DNA of 64,000 nucleotides from Naumovozyma dairenensis CBS 421 (GCF_000227115.2 NC_016482.1:558001-622000), one strand, 5' to 3'. Numbered from the stretch's first letter, positions 11,349-21,471 are shown. Translations and numbers: made by a program. The notes: a model not told the origin generated them from the letters alone.

Positions 11349-11591
11349 TTTTTCTGGTTCCCAATTTTTCTTACTACCTCTCCTTTTCTCCCCTTTTGGG
11401 ATATGTTTCAGAGGGTAACCCACTTTCCCTTTAAATGTAGCGCTGATTAAAGAAGGGCCTTACAATTTATTGAGACTTTCCATATCTACGTATGTATAGA
11501 GAATCACCGCAACCATGAACGTATGAACTATAAGTTAGTTAGCCCGTTACTGTTTGAAACCAAATATAGCTAGATGGTTGATAAGTAGATC

Positions 11592-12470
11592 ATGTCCAAA
11601 AATGTGGAAATAATAGACAATGTATTAAAACATCTAAAAACAACAGGTAAAATAGTAGGAACAACTCCAGCGTTGAAATATGTAATAGACCCCGGTAATA
11701 GGTCTCGTATACTGAAGTTCCAAAGTTATAATCCATCACTAACACATGATGATTTTGTCTCACTGATACCATCAAATATCTTTTCTGAGAATATTAATGG
11801 CCTTGATGATAAAAGTAAAGGTAAAAAAAATGATGATCAATTTCTATTAATAAAGAAAAGAGACCCTAAATACTTCCAATTTAAAGACCAGTATAACTTG
11901 ATTTTCCGTAGTTATAATAGTTTAAGGGAATATAGAAGAGAGACCCAAATGTCTAAACTAAATAAAATTCGTGTTAATTTCAAATTACCAAATTCAAATT
12001 TTGAGTCAGTATCAATATTAGAAAACTATCAAAACTACATCAAGAATTTATCCAATGCCTACGATTCAATGGAATCATACCGTGAAAATTTATCAACTTT
12101 CGAGAAATTCCCATTAGACACACCTGAAGAATCAACTATTAGTACGGAAATATCAAAACTAAGATTGTTACAAGATAAAATTAAAGCAATTGAGTCAAAA
12201 TCATTACTAGTTTGGCATTTACCGACTAATTTAACTCCTACACAAATAAGGAAATCTTTTTGGCTTTATGCTATTAAACATTGTTTCCCGTTATATTGGA
12301 ATAATTCAAATTCATTGTATTATTTTGCGTTTGATAATGTGGATGATGCAAAGGATTTTAGAAGAAATTTCCACGGTATCTCATTTAATACGTGGTCGTC
12401 ATCTTCATCTTCCTCAGAACAAGGAGAAGACGAGAGTGACTTTAAAATGTTAATTGAACAGTTTGCATGA
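11592..12470 (+). CDS. PET54: PET54, mitochondrial translational activator / splicing factor
   Basis: 292 residues, against about 293 for S. cerevisiae Pet54. In S. cerevisiae this mitochondrial protein activates COX3 mRNA translation with Pet122 and Pet494 and helps splice a COX1 intron. The sequence diverges fast. Assignment rests on length, position between TOS2 and HSV2, and the N-terminal block (LKTTGKIVG...FQSYNPSLTHDDFVSLIP) that resembles Pet54. Residues near 205-270 (LLVWHLPTNLTPTQIRKSFW ... YFAFDNVDDAKDFRRNF) look like a degenerate RRM with RNP2- and RNP1-like strands. No clear presequence is seen. The C-terminus has a short Ser-rich run. Confidence 0.85.
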   Translation: MSKNVEIIDNVLKHLKTTGKIVGTTPALKYVIDPGNRSRILKFQSYNPSLTHDDFVSLIPSNIFSENINGLDDKSKGKKNDDQFLLIKKRDPKYFQFKDQYNLIFRSYNSLREYRRETQMSKLNKIRVNFKLPNSNFESVSILENYQNYIKNLSNAYDSMESYRENLSTFEKFPLDTPEESTISTEISKLRLLQDKIKAIESKSLLVWHLPTNLTPTQIRKSFWLYAIKHCFPLYWNNSNSLYYFAFDNVDDAKDFRRNFHGISFNTWSSSSSSSEQGEDESDFKMLIEQFA

Positions 12471-12843
12471 TACTGTAACTGAATAATGCATGTAAATATT
12501 TCCCCATATACACCATATCTATATAATAAAGGTGATAGTCATAGCACTAAGATGTAATCAATATATTCTATACCCTCTCCATTGAACTGTAAACCTACCG
12601 TTAATACCAATCTACATATAATAAATTCGAAATGACATGAGCAATTGGTAGGCATAATGAATGTGTGCATGCCAAATCAAATAAATATTCTCTTCTTTTG
12701 TAGACTTATCTATTTCATAATCTCTAACGTTGTTTTTTTTAGACAAATTTCACACAGAACAAGTTTATCCTTTACTCACTTTATACGTACAGTGTGGTAA
12801 AACAAAAGTAGGAATTATCAGATTAAGGGCAAGAAAATCATCC
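12471..12843. other. PET54-ECM15 gap
   Basis: 373 bases. The frame of the ECM15-like gene stays open upstream to 12730, but with no ATG and no similarity, so I leave it out. A T-run ending in AG near 12731-12742 looks like a splice acceptor, but no intron is needed. Confidence 0.4.
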
Positions 12844-13165
12844 ATGTCACCAAAGTTGTTTTGTTTAGCAGATGTTTGTATGGTACCCATTGGTACCTCT
12901 ACAGCAAGTGTATCAGATTTTGTTGCGTCAGTTGAAATCAAGATTCGTGAAAGTGAATTGAAAAGTACATTACATAGTGCAGGTACTACCATTGAAGGAC
13001 CTTGGGATGATATTATGAACTTGATTGGTATTTCATGAATATGCTCATGAGAATGGATATGTTAGAGTTCATAGTGATATTAGAATTGGAACTAGGACCG
13101 ATAAACATCAAACTGCTCAAGATAAAATTGACACAGTTTTGAACAAAATGAATGTTTCCAAGTAG
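12844..13165 (+). pseudogene. ECM15: ECM15-like (MTH1187/YkoF-type, thiamine-binding-like fold) gene broken by a frame change
   Basis: Residues from the ATG at 12844 ([18 protein letters not shown]) match S. cerevisiae Ecm15 (YBL001C, 104 residues) through [16 protein letters not shown]. The frame then hits TGA at 13036. From 13034 a different frame continues the match without loss: [15 protein letters not shown], then [15 protein letters not shown], stopping at 13163. The break is one surplus base, or two missing, in GGT-ATT-T-CAT around 13030-13033. Both halves look under full constraint, so it may be a sequence error, a very recent mutation or a +1 translational shift. The small cytosolic protein has no settled function. 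Its place between PET54 and HSV2 is not that of S. cerevisiae. Confidence 0.8.
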
Positions 13166-13411
13166 TTTCGCATACGCAGTTTCCATTCATACGTACATAC
13201 ATATGTATAATTATTATAATCTTCGTAGTTTAGTATACTATCTGTTAAAAGTACTTGTTAAATGTTTTTCCATTATATTAGTTGTCTACGCAATGATGAG
13301 ATATATTCAGTTTACTGGAATGCAATATTGTTTAATATTATCTCAAGTTACAGTTCTCTCCAGGATTCTCTGACAATTTCCCAATCTCGAGGTTGATTTT
13401 CTTTTCGTATT

Positions 13412-14842
13412 TTATTCATTAATATTATTATTATGATTCTCTGTCCTTAAACTTTCATTGACTGAGTAGTGATTATCTTTATTGGATACAGTAGCAGCTG
13501 TTGTGGATACATCCTTCTCTAAAATTACATACTTTTCCCATATGCCACAATCTTTCCAAACTAGAACTAAGCTATCCTCTTCGTCGTTATCATTATCATT
13601 ATCATCATCAGCATCATCAGATATTCTGTAATCTTTACTGCTTTTGCCATCTCGAACACTGTTTCGACTAGTTTGAGTTGAGTTATTACACCAACCAATT
13701 TTACATCTATCTTTTTCAAATTCTAAATCAATTAAATTATTCTTTCCACTTGTATTATTCGTGTGATGATCACTAATACTATTATTTCTTGGTTTTGATA
13801 ATAATAATTTTGGATTTTGTAAATGAATACTACACATCGACCAAACCGAATCAAAGTATTTTAAATTTAAATTTTTATTCCAATTCCCCCAATTACTTTT
13901 TTCTAATCTATGAATCTTATTGAATTGATTATTATGATCATATACTTGGAAGATATGTAATGTTTGTTTATCAGATATTATAGCTAATTTATTCCCCTTT
14001 GGTGAGAACTCCATATCATAAATCTCCACTGAATCTATACCTCTTCTAAATTCTTTGATTAAACTACCATTATGCGTACTAAAGATTCTTATTATCGTAC
14101 CCTTTTCAGAACAACTTGCTATCATAGTCCCTTGATGGTTTAACTTGATCAATCTAATATCTGATTTATGAGCTTTAATGATTAAAGTGGGAAAATCTTC
14201 ATCAACATCAGAATCATCAGAACGTGCACTATCATTAGAAGGTGATGAAATTCTTGCAATTTGAATTTGTCCCCTTGTCCTTGGAGGAACAAATGCCAAT
14301 GCATTTTGTACGATTGAAGCATTGATATTTGAAACTTTAAAATCAATATTTGAACCCAATTTAATTTCAAAATTCTTATTAAGAAACAATTTTTTCGGAT
14401 TCTGTTTAAAATTATAAATCTCAAAATGTTTATCAAATTGAACGATAATAAATGATCTCGATAAATATACTTCTTTGATGATCGACATGAACTTCAATAC
14501 CATACTTTCCTTCCTCAAGAGATCATCCCATATGATCAATTTATTCATTGGATATTTAGGATTCGTGCCGCCTCCCAGTAATGCAATATAATTTGTTCTG
14601 TATAACATTCGAGTATAACCAATTCCAGTTCCATTAACCTTTGATGGGAAAGTCTTTGTATTTGTATTTATCGTAAATTTTTTCGTTAGTTTGACTTGTA
14701 ACGGATTAGTATTGTAGATTCGGAACCCATCTTCCAAGGCACAACTAAAACAGGAATCATCTTGATTGAAATTCACATGTAAAAATTGAGGTTTATTAGA
14801 CGTGTGGCCCTTGGTATCATCTAAAGGATGTTTAATATTCAT
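13412..14842 (-). CDS. HSV2: HSV2, PROPPIN beta-propeller binding phosphoinositides
   Basis: 476 residues (S. cerevisiae Hsv2 about 448). A seven-bladed PROPPIN of the Atg18/Atg21/Hsv2 family that binds PI3P and PI(3,5)P2, active in piecemeal microautophagy of the nucleus. The lipid-binding FRRG motif is present at residues 265-268. It follows the typical IIRIFSTHNGSLIKE strand and precedes MEFSPKGNKLAIISD. The N-terminus has the family pattern (FLHVNFNQDDSCFSCAL...GFRIYN). An acidic run near DDADDDNDNDNDEEDS at the C-terminus is unusual but lies outside the propeller core. Position next to PET54 matches YGR223C. Confidence 0.95.
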   Translation of the reverse strand: MNIKHPLDDTKGHTSNKPQFLHVNFNQDDSCFSCALEDGFRIYNTNPLQVKLTKKFTINTNTKTFPSKVNGTGIGYTRMLYRTNYIALLGGGTNPKYPMNKLIIWDDLLRKESMVLKFMSIIKEVYLSRSFIIVQFDKHFEIYNFKQNPKKLFLNKNFEIKLGSNIDFKVSNINASIVQNALAFVPPRTRGQIQIARISSPSNDSARSDDSDVDEDFPTLIIKAHKSDIRLIKLNHQGTMIASCSEKGTIIRIFSTHNGSLIKEFRRGIDSVEIYDMEFSPKGNKLAIISDKQTLHIFQVYDHNNQFNKIHRLEKSNWGNWNKNLNLKYFDSVWSMCSIHLQNPKLLLSKPRNNSISDHHTNNTSGKNNLIDLEFEKDRCKIGWCNNSTQTSRNSVRDGKSSKDYRISDDADDDNDNDNDEEDSLVLVWKDCGIWEKYVILEKDVSTTAATVSNKDNHYSVNESLRTENHNNNINE

Positions 14843-16298
14843 TTCTCTTGGCTTTTGCTTTGCCTGTTTTACTTCTCTTGTGAGTGGTGAAGTATTCTAG
14901 CTTACAAGCTGTTATAAATAGACTAGATCCTTTTATTGTATGAGGTGATCCCCACAACGTTTTACGCGCAGTGTATTGTGGGGAGATAGAAAAGGGCTGA
15001 CATAGACACTGGTTAATAAAATATCAGACAAGCTTGTTCTTTACAAATGTATAAGAAGTATTCAATTTTCTGGATCAATATATATTTAATATTAACAAGT
15101 AGTAATTTTTCAGATATATATTGTAAACGATCTCCACTTTTGTAGAGAGCTCCAGTATGTATTTCATGAAGTAGAGCCAGATCTATAGAAAAACAAATCA
15201 TTTCTTGAAAATGATTATATTTTTGTTTTATCTGTCAATATCAGATATTGTAAGGGGGGCACTTATTTCTTATAGACCCTTTAATATTATCAATTAAATA
15301 TGGCTGAGTCTAGCAGAGTCTACCTAACATAGCCTAGGTTGGATCTAGAATAACAAAATGAAATCAAGATAAATTTATTCAATAATAAAAATATCCTGTT
15401 ATTATGCACAGCTAAAAATAAATAAAAAATAGAAGATATACGCTTGAAAAACAATAGTAACAGTTTATAGAAAAACTAGTCACCTTGTTTTTTTCTTTCT
15501 CTAGATGCAAAGATCAAGGCCAAAATACTGGACAAAATATGAAGAACTAATGAAACTTGAACTCAGGTCGGCGTATGTGTTCTTCGCAAATATACGGAGT
15601 TCATAATGCAAACTTACCCTTAGGAAGTATCAGACATTCAGGCTAATGTTGGATTACAAAGTGGGTTTATCAGTCGTTGTTTTAGCGTCCTTCACAGGTA
15701 CTCTTCCTCAGAAAAGTATTTGTCATGATATGATATCTGGAGTTGAGAAGGAAGTCATTATGCATTAAATTTGTCATGTTCCAACCCCGAAAAATATGTC
15801 GCACACCGTCTCATCTTGCTTGTGTGTCATCTTGCTATTCATTATTCTTCAGAGAAAATAAAAAACGTTTAAAGGAAAGGCGTATTATATTAACCATTGC
15901 TATAGCCTTATTTTATGTGGCTCTATTGATGATATTTGATCAGACGAAATCTGTTGCTTTATATGGAGTCGAATGAATAATATATCAAAAAATCCGAATT
16001 GAACATGAGGCATCATTTTTCATTATTCGGCGGTTCTAACCTCAATGTGAGTTTACCATTTTTTTCATACATGCAATAAAAGGGGTTCATAAAAGATACT
16101 CATACGCATGGAAAGACGTATAGTCAAAATGTTGTTGATATTTTAAAAAATTCTGTAACTTATGAGATTCTTTTACATATTTTATTTATTACTAAATTTA
16201 AATATTATTTAGAAAACGGGGATGCAAAAAAAGTAGACCATAACAAAGTTTGAAGCTATAATCGCATGCAATGGAACGATAATCAACGATCACTTTAT
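14843..16298. other. Long gap between HSV2 and the glutathione peroxidase
   Basis: 1.46 kb with no supportable gene. The left end holds a TATAAATA near 14912 suited to HSV2. A 77-codon open frame at 15743-15976 has no recognisable similarity and I do not call it. In S. cerevisiae the transporter gene AZR1 lies here. I see no trace of an MFS protein in any frame. Confidence 0.5.
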
Positions 16299-16937
16299 TT
16301 ATTTATTCAACAATCTTTCGATATCTTGTTCAATAGAAGAAGGTTTTGTAAGAGAAGCATATCTTTGGACAACTTCCCCCTTTCTATCGATTAAGAATTT
16401 TTCAAAATTCCATTTGATCCCTTTAAATCCCAACAATCCTGATTTTTTAGATTTCAAAAACTCATAAACTGGATCCATATCATTCCCATTAACGTTAATT
16501 TTTTTCAAAATGGGGAAAGTAACACCATAATTCAATTGACAGAATTGTCCAATTTGCTCATCTGTACCTGGTTCTTGATGACCGAATTGATTACATGGGA
16601 AACCCAAGATAACTAAACCTTTATCTTGATATTTCTTATATAGAGATTCTAATTCTTTGTACTGAGGAGTGAACCCACATTTGGAAGCGACATTCACGAT
16701 CAAGACTACTTTGCCTTCTAGTTGTGTAAAGGGATAATCCTCACCCTTTTTATCCTTTGGAGTTAGTTTGTAAAATTCAGACATGGCTGCTGTGTGTTTT
16801 GTAGTCGGATGGTTATAAGTATATGTTCTTGTAATTTGATACCCTTTCGTTAAAAGTCTATACGAAGGATAGTTACGAATAGAAAAGTTTTTCAATAATG
16901 AAGGCGATGAGGTAAATAGTAACAGTCTTGAACTCAT
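16299..16937 (-). CDS. Thiol-type glutathione peroxidase (GPX2/HYR1 family) with N-terminal extension
   Basis: 212 residues. The body from the internal Met at residue 52 (MSEFYKLTPKDKKG) matches yeast phospholipid-hydroperoxide glutathione peroxidases. The peroxidatic Cys87 is in ASKCGF, the second motif is FPCNQF (Cys115) and the resolving Cys133 is in FCQLNYG. These equal Cys36, 64 and 82 of Hyr1. The start resembles Hyr1, but LLGFKGIKWNFEKF and the C-terminal EVVQRY resemble Gpx2, so I give no symbol. The first 51 residues are rich in Ser, Arg, Tyr and Thr with one acid or none, as in a mitochondrial targeting peptide. Initiation at residue 52 (16784) would give the cytosolic form. The location next to AMA1 differs from S. 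cerevisiae. Confidence 0.95.
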   Translation of the reverse strand: MSSRLLLFTSSPSLLKNFSIRNYPSYRLLTKGYQITRTYTYNHPTTKHTAAMSEFYKLTPKDKKGEDYPFTQLEGKVVLIVNVASKCGFTPQYKELESLYKKYQDKGLVILGFPCNQFGHQEPGTDEQIGQFCQLNYGVTFPILKKINVNGNDMDPVYEFLKSKKSGLLGFKGIKWNFEKFLIDRKGEVVQRYASLTKPSSIEQDIERLLNK

Positions 16938-17552
16938 TGATGTAGTGTTTCTCTATCAGTTTTTATATAGATATATTAGTAGAGGAAGGCAGTCAGAGAT
17001 GAGATAGATCTGGCTAGAAGAAAATGAAAATATGCCCTTCTTTGTGCGTATGTGCGTATGTCTTACTGGCAACAAAAGGGCAAATGAGAGAGAAGCTGTC
17101 AAATAAGGAAAAACAAAAGGGTTACCCTGATTGTAGTCAAGACTTTTGGGGAAAGAGGCTGAAAATGTTCCGCGGAGTATTACGTAAGGAGGGGTTGGCC
17201 ATCGCATCCGTTCTGGCCAGAACAATATTTGAAAATGTATCTGTGAAAGGATCCACGGATAGATAGGTACCCGTGAGGGTATATGAGGGGCAGGGCGGCT
17301 AATTTTCCCTTTTTGAAATGTAAACAATATTAAACAAGTGGTATACCACAAACAAATAACTATCTATATGTAGAAGAATGTATATTGTTAAGCATTCGAT
17401 ATTACAACCCCTACAAGAAAACCACTGTAAGAGGCAAAAATAACATTGCAATCACCACCATCTCCACATTCACTGGTGGAAACACTAGTACTATTCCCAT
17501 TCCCATTATTCGCTACTTTGACTCAGAAACCTTACTCATACGTATCAATAAA
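16938..17552. other. Divergent promoter region, peroxidase and AMA1
   Basis: 615 bases shared by two diverging genes. It holds a URS1 element (17294-17301). A start-stop ATG-TAG at 17368 and a second short upstream frame from the ATG at 17378 both lie ahead of the AMA1 ATG. The region near 17090-17260 is more GC-rich than its surroundings. Confidence 0.5.
17294..17301 (-). promoter_or_regulatory. URS1 (Ume6 site) upstream of AMA1
   Basis: The minus strand reads TAGCCGCC, the core of URS1 (TAGCCGCCGA), about 250 bases ahead of the AMA1 ATG. AMA1 is a meiosis-specific gene, so Ume6 repression in mitosis fits. Confidence 0.65.
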
Positions 17553-19499
17553 ATGCCGTATAACAAATGTAACACCCAACAAAACCCTTTTGTAAAGGAA
17601 TCAAAGGAGATTCACTCCTTTCACAAAAAACCATTAACTTTGTCCAAACCCCCTAATTGTACTACCACTCCAGTAGTTACAGATAGATTCATCCCTTTCG
17701 CAACTTCAAAGAAGGCTTATAGAACTTATACTCGTAATAAGAATTACAATGACGATACTACAGATCTTTATATGGAACAGTCTCCCTCTCCAGATAGACT
17801 TTCATCTCCAGAATTCTTCACAGACTTAAGAACAACTGGTAATTATCAAGCTATCTCTTCATCTTCAATGGACAATAACGATACCATTGATACTTCCCTG
17901 GATTCAATATCTAATGAAACAAGAAAGGTCAATAAAAATAAAAAGAGAAGGAAAGTACCAACCGGGAATGAAAAATATCAAACCTTTATCTCCAATTCTT
18001 TGGGATTCCCTGGTACCAACAAAGTTTTCAATTTTATCTCACCAACTGCAAACTTAAATATCTTTAAATTAAACAACAACAACAAGAAAGGGCAAAATGA
18101 CCCTTCGTTAAAACCGTCATTTGAATATTTAGATCCATTATTAATGGTTCCCTCTATGACTCCGAATGAAACAAGATACCTCATAGCTACATCAAATGTT
18201 ACAATGGCGGACAAGGCCAAACCATTTCAAAGAGCTTCCAGAACAGTTCAGTGTCATAGCCCATATAAGGTTTTAGATGCTCCATCTTTGAGAAATGATT
18301 TTTATTCAAATCTAATCTCTTGGTCCAATAGAACAAACAACGTTTTAGTCGCTTTGGGCTGTTCGGTCTATTTATGGTCTGAATCATTTGGCGCTCTACA
18401 AATTTTAAATCAAAAATTCTTAAATGATAGAAATAAAGATTTAGTCACTTGTGTGTCATTTGATAGTACAAATAGTTCGTCAAATATCTATGACTCCACT
18501 TATTTTTTAGTTGGTACAAAAAATGGGAGCCTTTTATTATTTGATCAATTCATTTCATTGAATTTTTTACTAGATAATAATTTTAATAAGAAGAAAAGCA
18601 ATGATGATAATACTGAAGATAAACGGTTATTGAAACCAATTTCTCAATTTGACTCTACAGCTTCGAGTTGTTTTTGTTGTATCCAATGGATTTCAAACTC
18701 AAAATTTTTAGTTGGTGATGATTCAGGTTCAATTACTTTTTTCAAAATTAATAATACAAATATTGAATTTTTAAATAAATTCAAAGCACAGAACCAACAA
18801 GTTTGTGGTATGTTATATTGTTCTTTTTTTTTGTTCTTTTCTTTATTGGTCTTTTTTACTAACTTTTATAACTTATTTTTACTATTAGGAATATCCATTA
18901 ATTCAAATAATAGTTTATTAGCGGTCGGTGGGAATGATAATTCCTGTACATTATGGAATATTGAAAATATTTATAAACCTGAATTTAAATTTATTCTACC
19001 TCATTTAGCTGCAGTGAAAGCTGTAACATTTTGTCCGTGGTCAAGTTCTTTACTGGCGACAGGTGGTGGTAGTAAAGATAGGAAAATTAAATTTTGGCAT
19101 ACTAAGACTGGTATCTTATTAAATGAATTCAAAACCTGTGGTCAAGTAACATCGTTAATTTGGTCCAAGAGCAAGAAACAAATTGTTGCAACATTTGGTT
19201 TCAATGACACAGAAAACCCAACTCTTTTGAAAGTTTATTCTTACCCGAAAATGATTGAAATTTTACAAGTGAAATCTCCAGCTCCATTAAGAGTTCTTAC
19301 CGCTGTATTATCTCCATCTTCTACTTCAATTTGCATTGCTGCAAATGATGAAACAATTAGGTTTTATAAATTATGGTCAGAAAAGGATGATTTAATCAAA
19401 CAATTAAATGAAACGGGTGTATATGGTTCAGATATTATTGAGTATTTGGAAGGGATTGTATCTAATGCTAGTACGAGTAATAATAAAGTGATAAGGTAG
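17553..19499 (+). CDS. AMA1: AMA1, meiosis-specific activator of the anaphase-promoting complex (one intron)
   Basis: Cdc20/Cdh1-family WD40 activator that directs APC/C in meiosis and spore formation. The first in-frame ATG is at 17553. The frame is open further upstream to 17385 but only with a TTG. Spliced length is 621 residues (S. cerevisiae about 593). The C-box DRFIP is at residues 44-48. WD repeats begin near LISWSNRTNNVLVALGCSVYLW and include ISINSNNSLLAVGGNDNSCT and LATGGGSKDRKIKFWH. The protein ends in Ile-Arg, the IR tail that docks on the APC. An 81-nt intron (18808-18888) interrupts a Gly codon. Unspliced mRNA stays in frame. Confidence 0.95.
   Translation: MPYNKCNTQQNPFVKESKEIHSFHKKPLTLSKPPNCTTTPVVTDRFIPFATSKKAYRTYTRNKNYNDDTTDLYMEQSPSPDRLSSPEFFTDLRTTGNYQAISSSSMDNNDTIDTSLDSISNETRKVNKNKKRRKVPTGNEKYQTFISNSLGFPGTNKVFNFISPTANLNIFKLNNNNKKGQNDPSLKPSFEYLDPLLMVPSMTPNETRYLIATSNVTMADKAKPFQRASRTVQCHSPYKVLDAPSLRNDFYSNLISWSNRTNNVLVALGCSVYLWSESFGALQILNQKFLNDRNKDLVTCVSFDSTNSSSNIYDSTYFLVGTKNGSLLLFDQFISLNFLLDNNFNKKKSNDDNTEDKRLLKPISQFDSTASSCFCCIQWISNSKFLVGDDSGSITFFKINNTNIEFLNKFKAQNQQVCGMLYCSFFLFFSLLVFFTNFYNLFLLLGISINSNNSLLAVGGNDNSCTLWNIENIYKPEFKFILPHLAAVKAVTFCPWSSSLLATGGGSKDRKIKFWHTKTGILLNEFKTCGQVTSLIWSKSKKQIVATFGFNDTENPTLLKVYSYPKMIEILQVKSPAPLRVLTAVLSPSSTSICIAANDETIRFYKLWSEKDDLIKQLNETGVYGSDIIEYLEGIVSNASTSNNKVIR
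18808..18888 (+). other. AMA1 intron
   Basis: The 5' splice site is GTATGT at 18808-18813, the branch site is the perfect TACTAAC at 18857-18863, and the 3' splice site is TAG at 18886-18888. The branch A is 26 bases from the end. Splicing joins VC-G-ISINSNN and restores a smooth WD repeat. The length is 81 nt (27 codons) with no stop in frame. Read through, it would encode a very hydrophobic Phe/Leu-rich stretch. No AYACCCTY (the Mer1 enhancer of S. cerevisiae meiotic introns) is found inside. Confidence 0.95.
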
Positions 19500-19881
19500 G
19501 GGAGGAGTATTTTTCGTTGTTTTTTTTGCATACTTTCATTATCGATAACATAATATAATGTATATATTCTTTAATTAAGTAGTATAATATCATAAAATAT
19601 CATAAAATATCACATGATATAATATAAGTAAGTTGTAGAAATTTGGCATTATACTTCCTTACACAATCGCAATCGCCTCTGACACCTCACCGCATAGTTT
19701 TCGGATAATAATTTTTCATCTTTAAATATGTATAAACAACTTTTAAATTTAAGGCCAGAGAACACTGTAATGAATGAATAACAAAAAAGACGCCGTACTA
19801 AGTCCACACCTTACTTCTATTCAAGATCAAAAATCCATTATCAAGATTAGGTTCATACATTGAAATAAGTAAAAAAAAGAA
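19500..19881. other. AMA1-DIE2 gap
   Basis: 382 bases, AT-rich, with a short ATCATAAAAT repetition near 19588-19611. It serves as AMA1 3' flank and DIE2 promoter. Nothing else seen. Confidence 0.4.
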
Positions 19882-21471
19882 ATGTCTGTCAACAACAATG
19901 AACAGCGACATGAACAACAAGAAGACGACGACGAAGTAATCCAAATATTAGCACCAGGAATCCAAAGAAATTTCAAAGAAGAAATAACAAACGCATTTAT
20001 CCTAAATTTCCTTTCATACCCACTAATTCTTCTATATTTTTTAATTACATTCACATACGTAACATCCAAAACAATTCCCTATGAATTCATTGACGAAAAA
20101 TTCCATATAAATCAAACATTAACATACTTGAATGGCCATTGGACGCAATGGGACCCCAAGATAACTACCCCTCCAGGGTTATACATACTAGGTTGGTTAA
20201 ATTACAAGATTGTCCACATAATCCCATTCATAAAGTCATGGTTTTCCGACCTAACAACATTAAGATTGACGAATTTATTCGGTGGTCTGATAGTATTGCC
20301 AATTTTCATATTAAGGCCAATTTTCCAATTGAATGCAGTTGGATTTTGGCCTGTCTCTTTGATGTGTTTCCCCTTATTATCGACATTTTATTACCTCTAC
20401 TATACTGATGTTTGGTCTACAGTTTTTATCTTGTGGTCACTGACTGTTGCTTTGACTTTACCATTTGGTGATAATAAGTGGAGTATTTGGTTCAGTAGTG
20501 GGCTGGCTTTGATTAGTTGTCTTTTCAGACAAACTAACATTGTATGGACTGGATTCATTATGATTATTGTTGTGGAAAGGAAGGCAATCATTGATAAGAA
20601 ATTTGATAATCATACATTTAATAATTTTTTGAAATTATTTATTCATTCTATTGATCAGTTTAACATGTTGGTTCTACCTTATTTTGTTAATTTTGTTTTG
20701 TTTGCCCTGTTTTTAATATGGAATAGATCAATTACGTTGGGTGATAAATCAAATCATTCAGCTGGTATTCATTTGGTTCAATTGTTTTATTGTTTTACAT
20801 TTTTAACTGTGCTGAGTTTACCACTCTGGTATAGTAAAGTTTTCATGAAATTATACTTGATAAGATGGCGATTGAAGTTATTCAGAACGATTTTTGAACT
20901 TCTAATGATTATGTTAGTTATAAGATATTTTACCAAAATCCATCCATTCCTTTTAGCTGACAATAGACATTATACATTTTACCTTTTCAAAAAACTCATT
21001 GGTAATAAACATAAACTAATTAAATATTTCTTAATGGCACCAATCTATCATTTTTCAACTTTTGTCTATATGGGATTAATCAAAGAAAGTGAATTAAATT
21101 TGACTTTAACAACACAACAAATTTTCAAGAATTCATATGAATTACCCATTCAACTAACTCATATTTCAAGATTAGCATTAGTCGTATGTACTATTTTCAC
21201 CATTGTACCATCACCATTATTTGAACCAAGATATTATATTTTACCATATTTCTTCTGGAGGATATTTGTCAGTCCCGTACCTGAACCAATCTTGGCGACA
21301 ATACCTATTCCGAAAGAAGATGAAGAACAAAGGTATGTTGTTTCGTCGACGAATAGACAATTATTGGAAATGATCTGGTTTTTGCTGATCGATTTGGTAA
21401 CGTTAATAATATTTATTAAGTATTCTTTCTCTTGGTCAGATGAGGAGTTCCCGCAAAGAATTATATGGTGA
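19882..21471 (+). CDS. DIE2: DIE2/ALG10, ER alpha-1,2-glucosyltransferase
   Basis: Adds the third and last glucose to the dolichol-linked oligosaccharide in the ER lumen before N-glycosylation. 529 residues (S. cerevisiae 525). About a dozen hydrophobic spans are visible. The family signature after the first span is [19 protein letters not shown] at about residues 67-85, with the acidic-His motif DEKFH, then [15 protein letters not shown]. Other Alg10 landmarks are the [13 protein letters not shown] and [16 protein letters not shown] blocks and [14 protein letters not shown] near the end. Position between AMA1 and SMI1 matches YGR227W. Confidence 0.97.
   Translation: MSVNNNEQRHEQQEDDDEVIQILAPGIQRNFKEEITNAFILNFLSYPLILLYFLITFTYVTSKTIPYEFIDEKFHINQTLTYLNGHWTQWDPKITTPPGLYILGWLNYKIVHIIPFIKSWFSDLTTLRLTNLFGGLIVLPIFILRPIFQLNAVGFWPVSLMCFPLLSTFYYLYYTDVWSTVFILWSLTVALTLPFGDNKWSIWFSSGLALISCLFRQTNIVWTGFIMIIVVERKAIIDKKFDNHTFNNFLKLFIHSIDQFNMLVLPYFVNFVLFALFLIWNRSITLGDKSNHSAGIHLVQLFYCFTFLTVLSLPLWYSKVFMKLYLIRWRLKLFRTIFELLMIMLVIRYFTKIHPFLLADNRHYTFYLFKKLIGNKHKLIKYFLMAPIYHFSTFVYMGLIKESELNLTLTTQQIFKNSYELPIQLTHISRLALVVCTIFTIVPSPLFEPRYYILPYFFWRIFVSPVPEPILATIPIPKEDEEQRYVVSSTNRQLLEMIWFLLIDLVTLIIFIKYSFSWSDEEFPQRIIW

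Noticed and set aside
12730..12843. In-frame upstream extension of the ECM15-like gene with a splice-acceptor-like T-run
   Set aside because: No ATG, no similarity, and the ATG at 12844 matches the Ecm15 start exactly.
15640..15700. TGTTGGATTAC as a possible Ty LTR start
   Set aside because: No matching CAACA end within LTR distance and no target duplication.
15743..15976. 77-codon open frame between HSV2 and the peroxidase
   Set aside because: No recognisable motif, and no trace of the AZR1 transporter expected here in S. cerevisiae. Likely chance.
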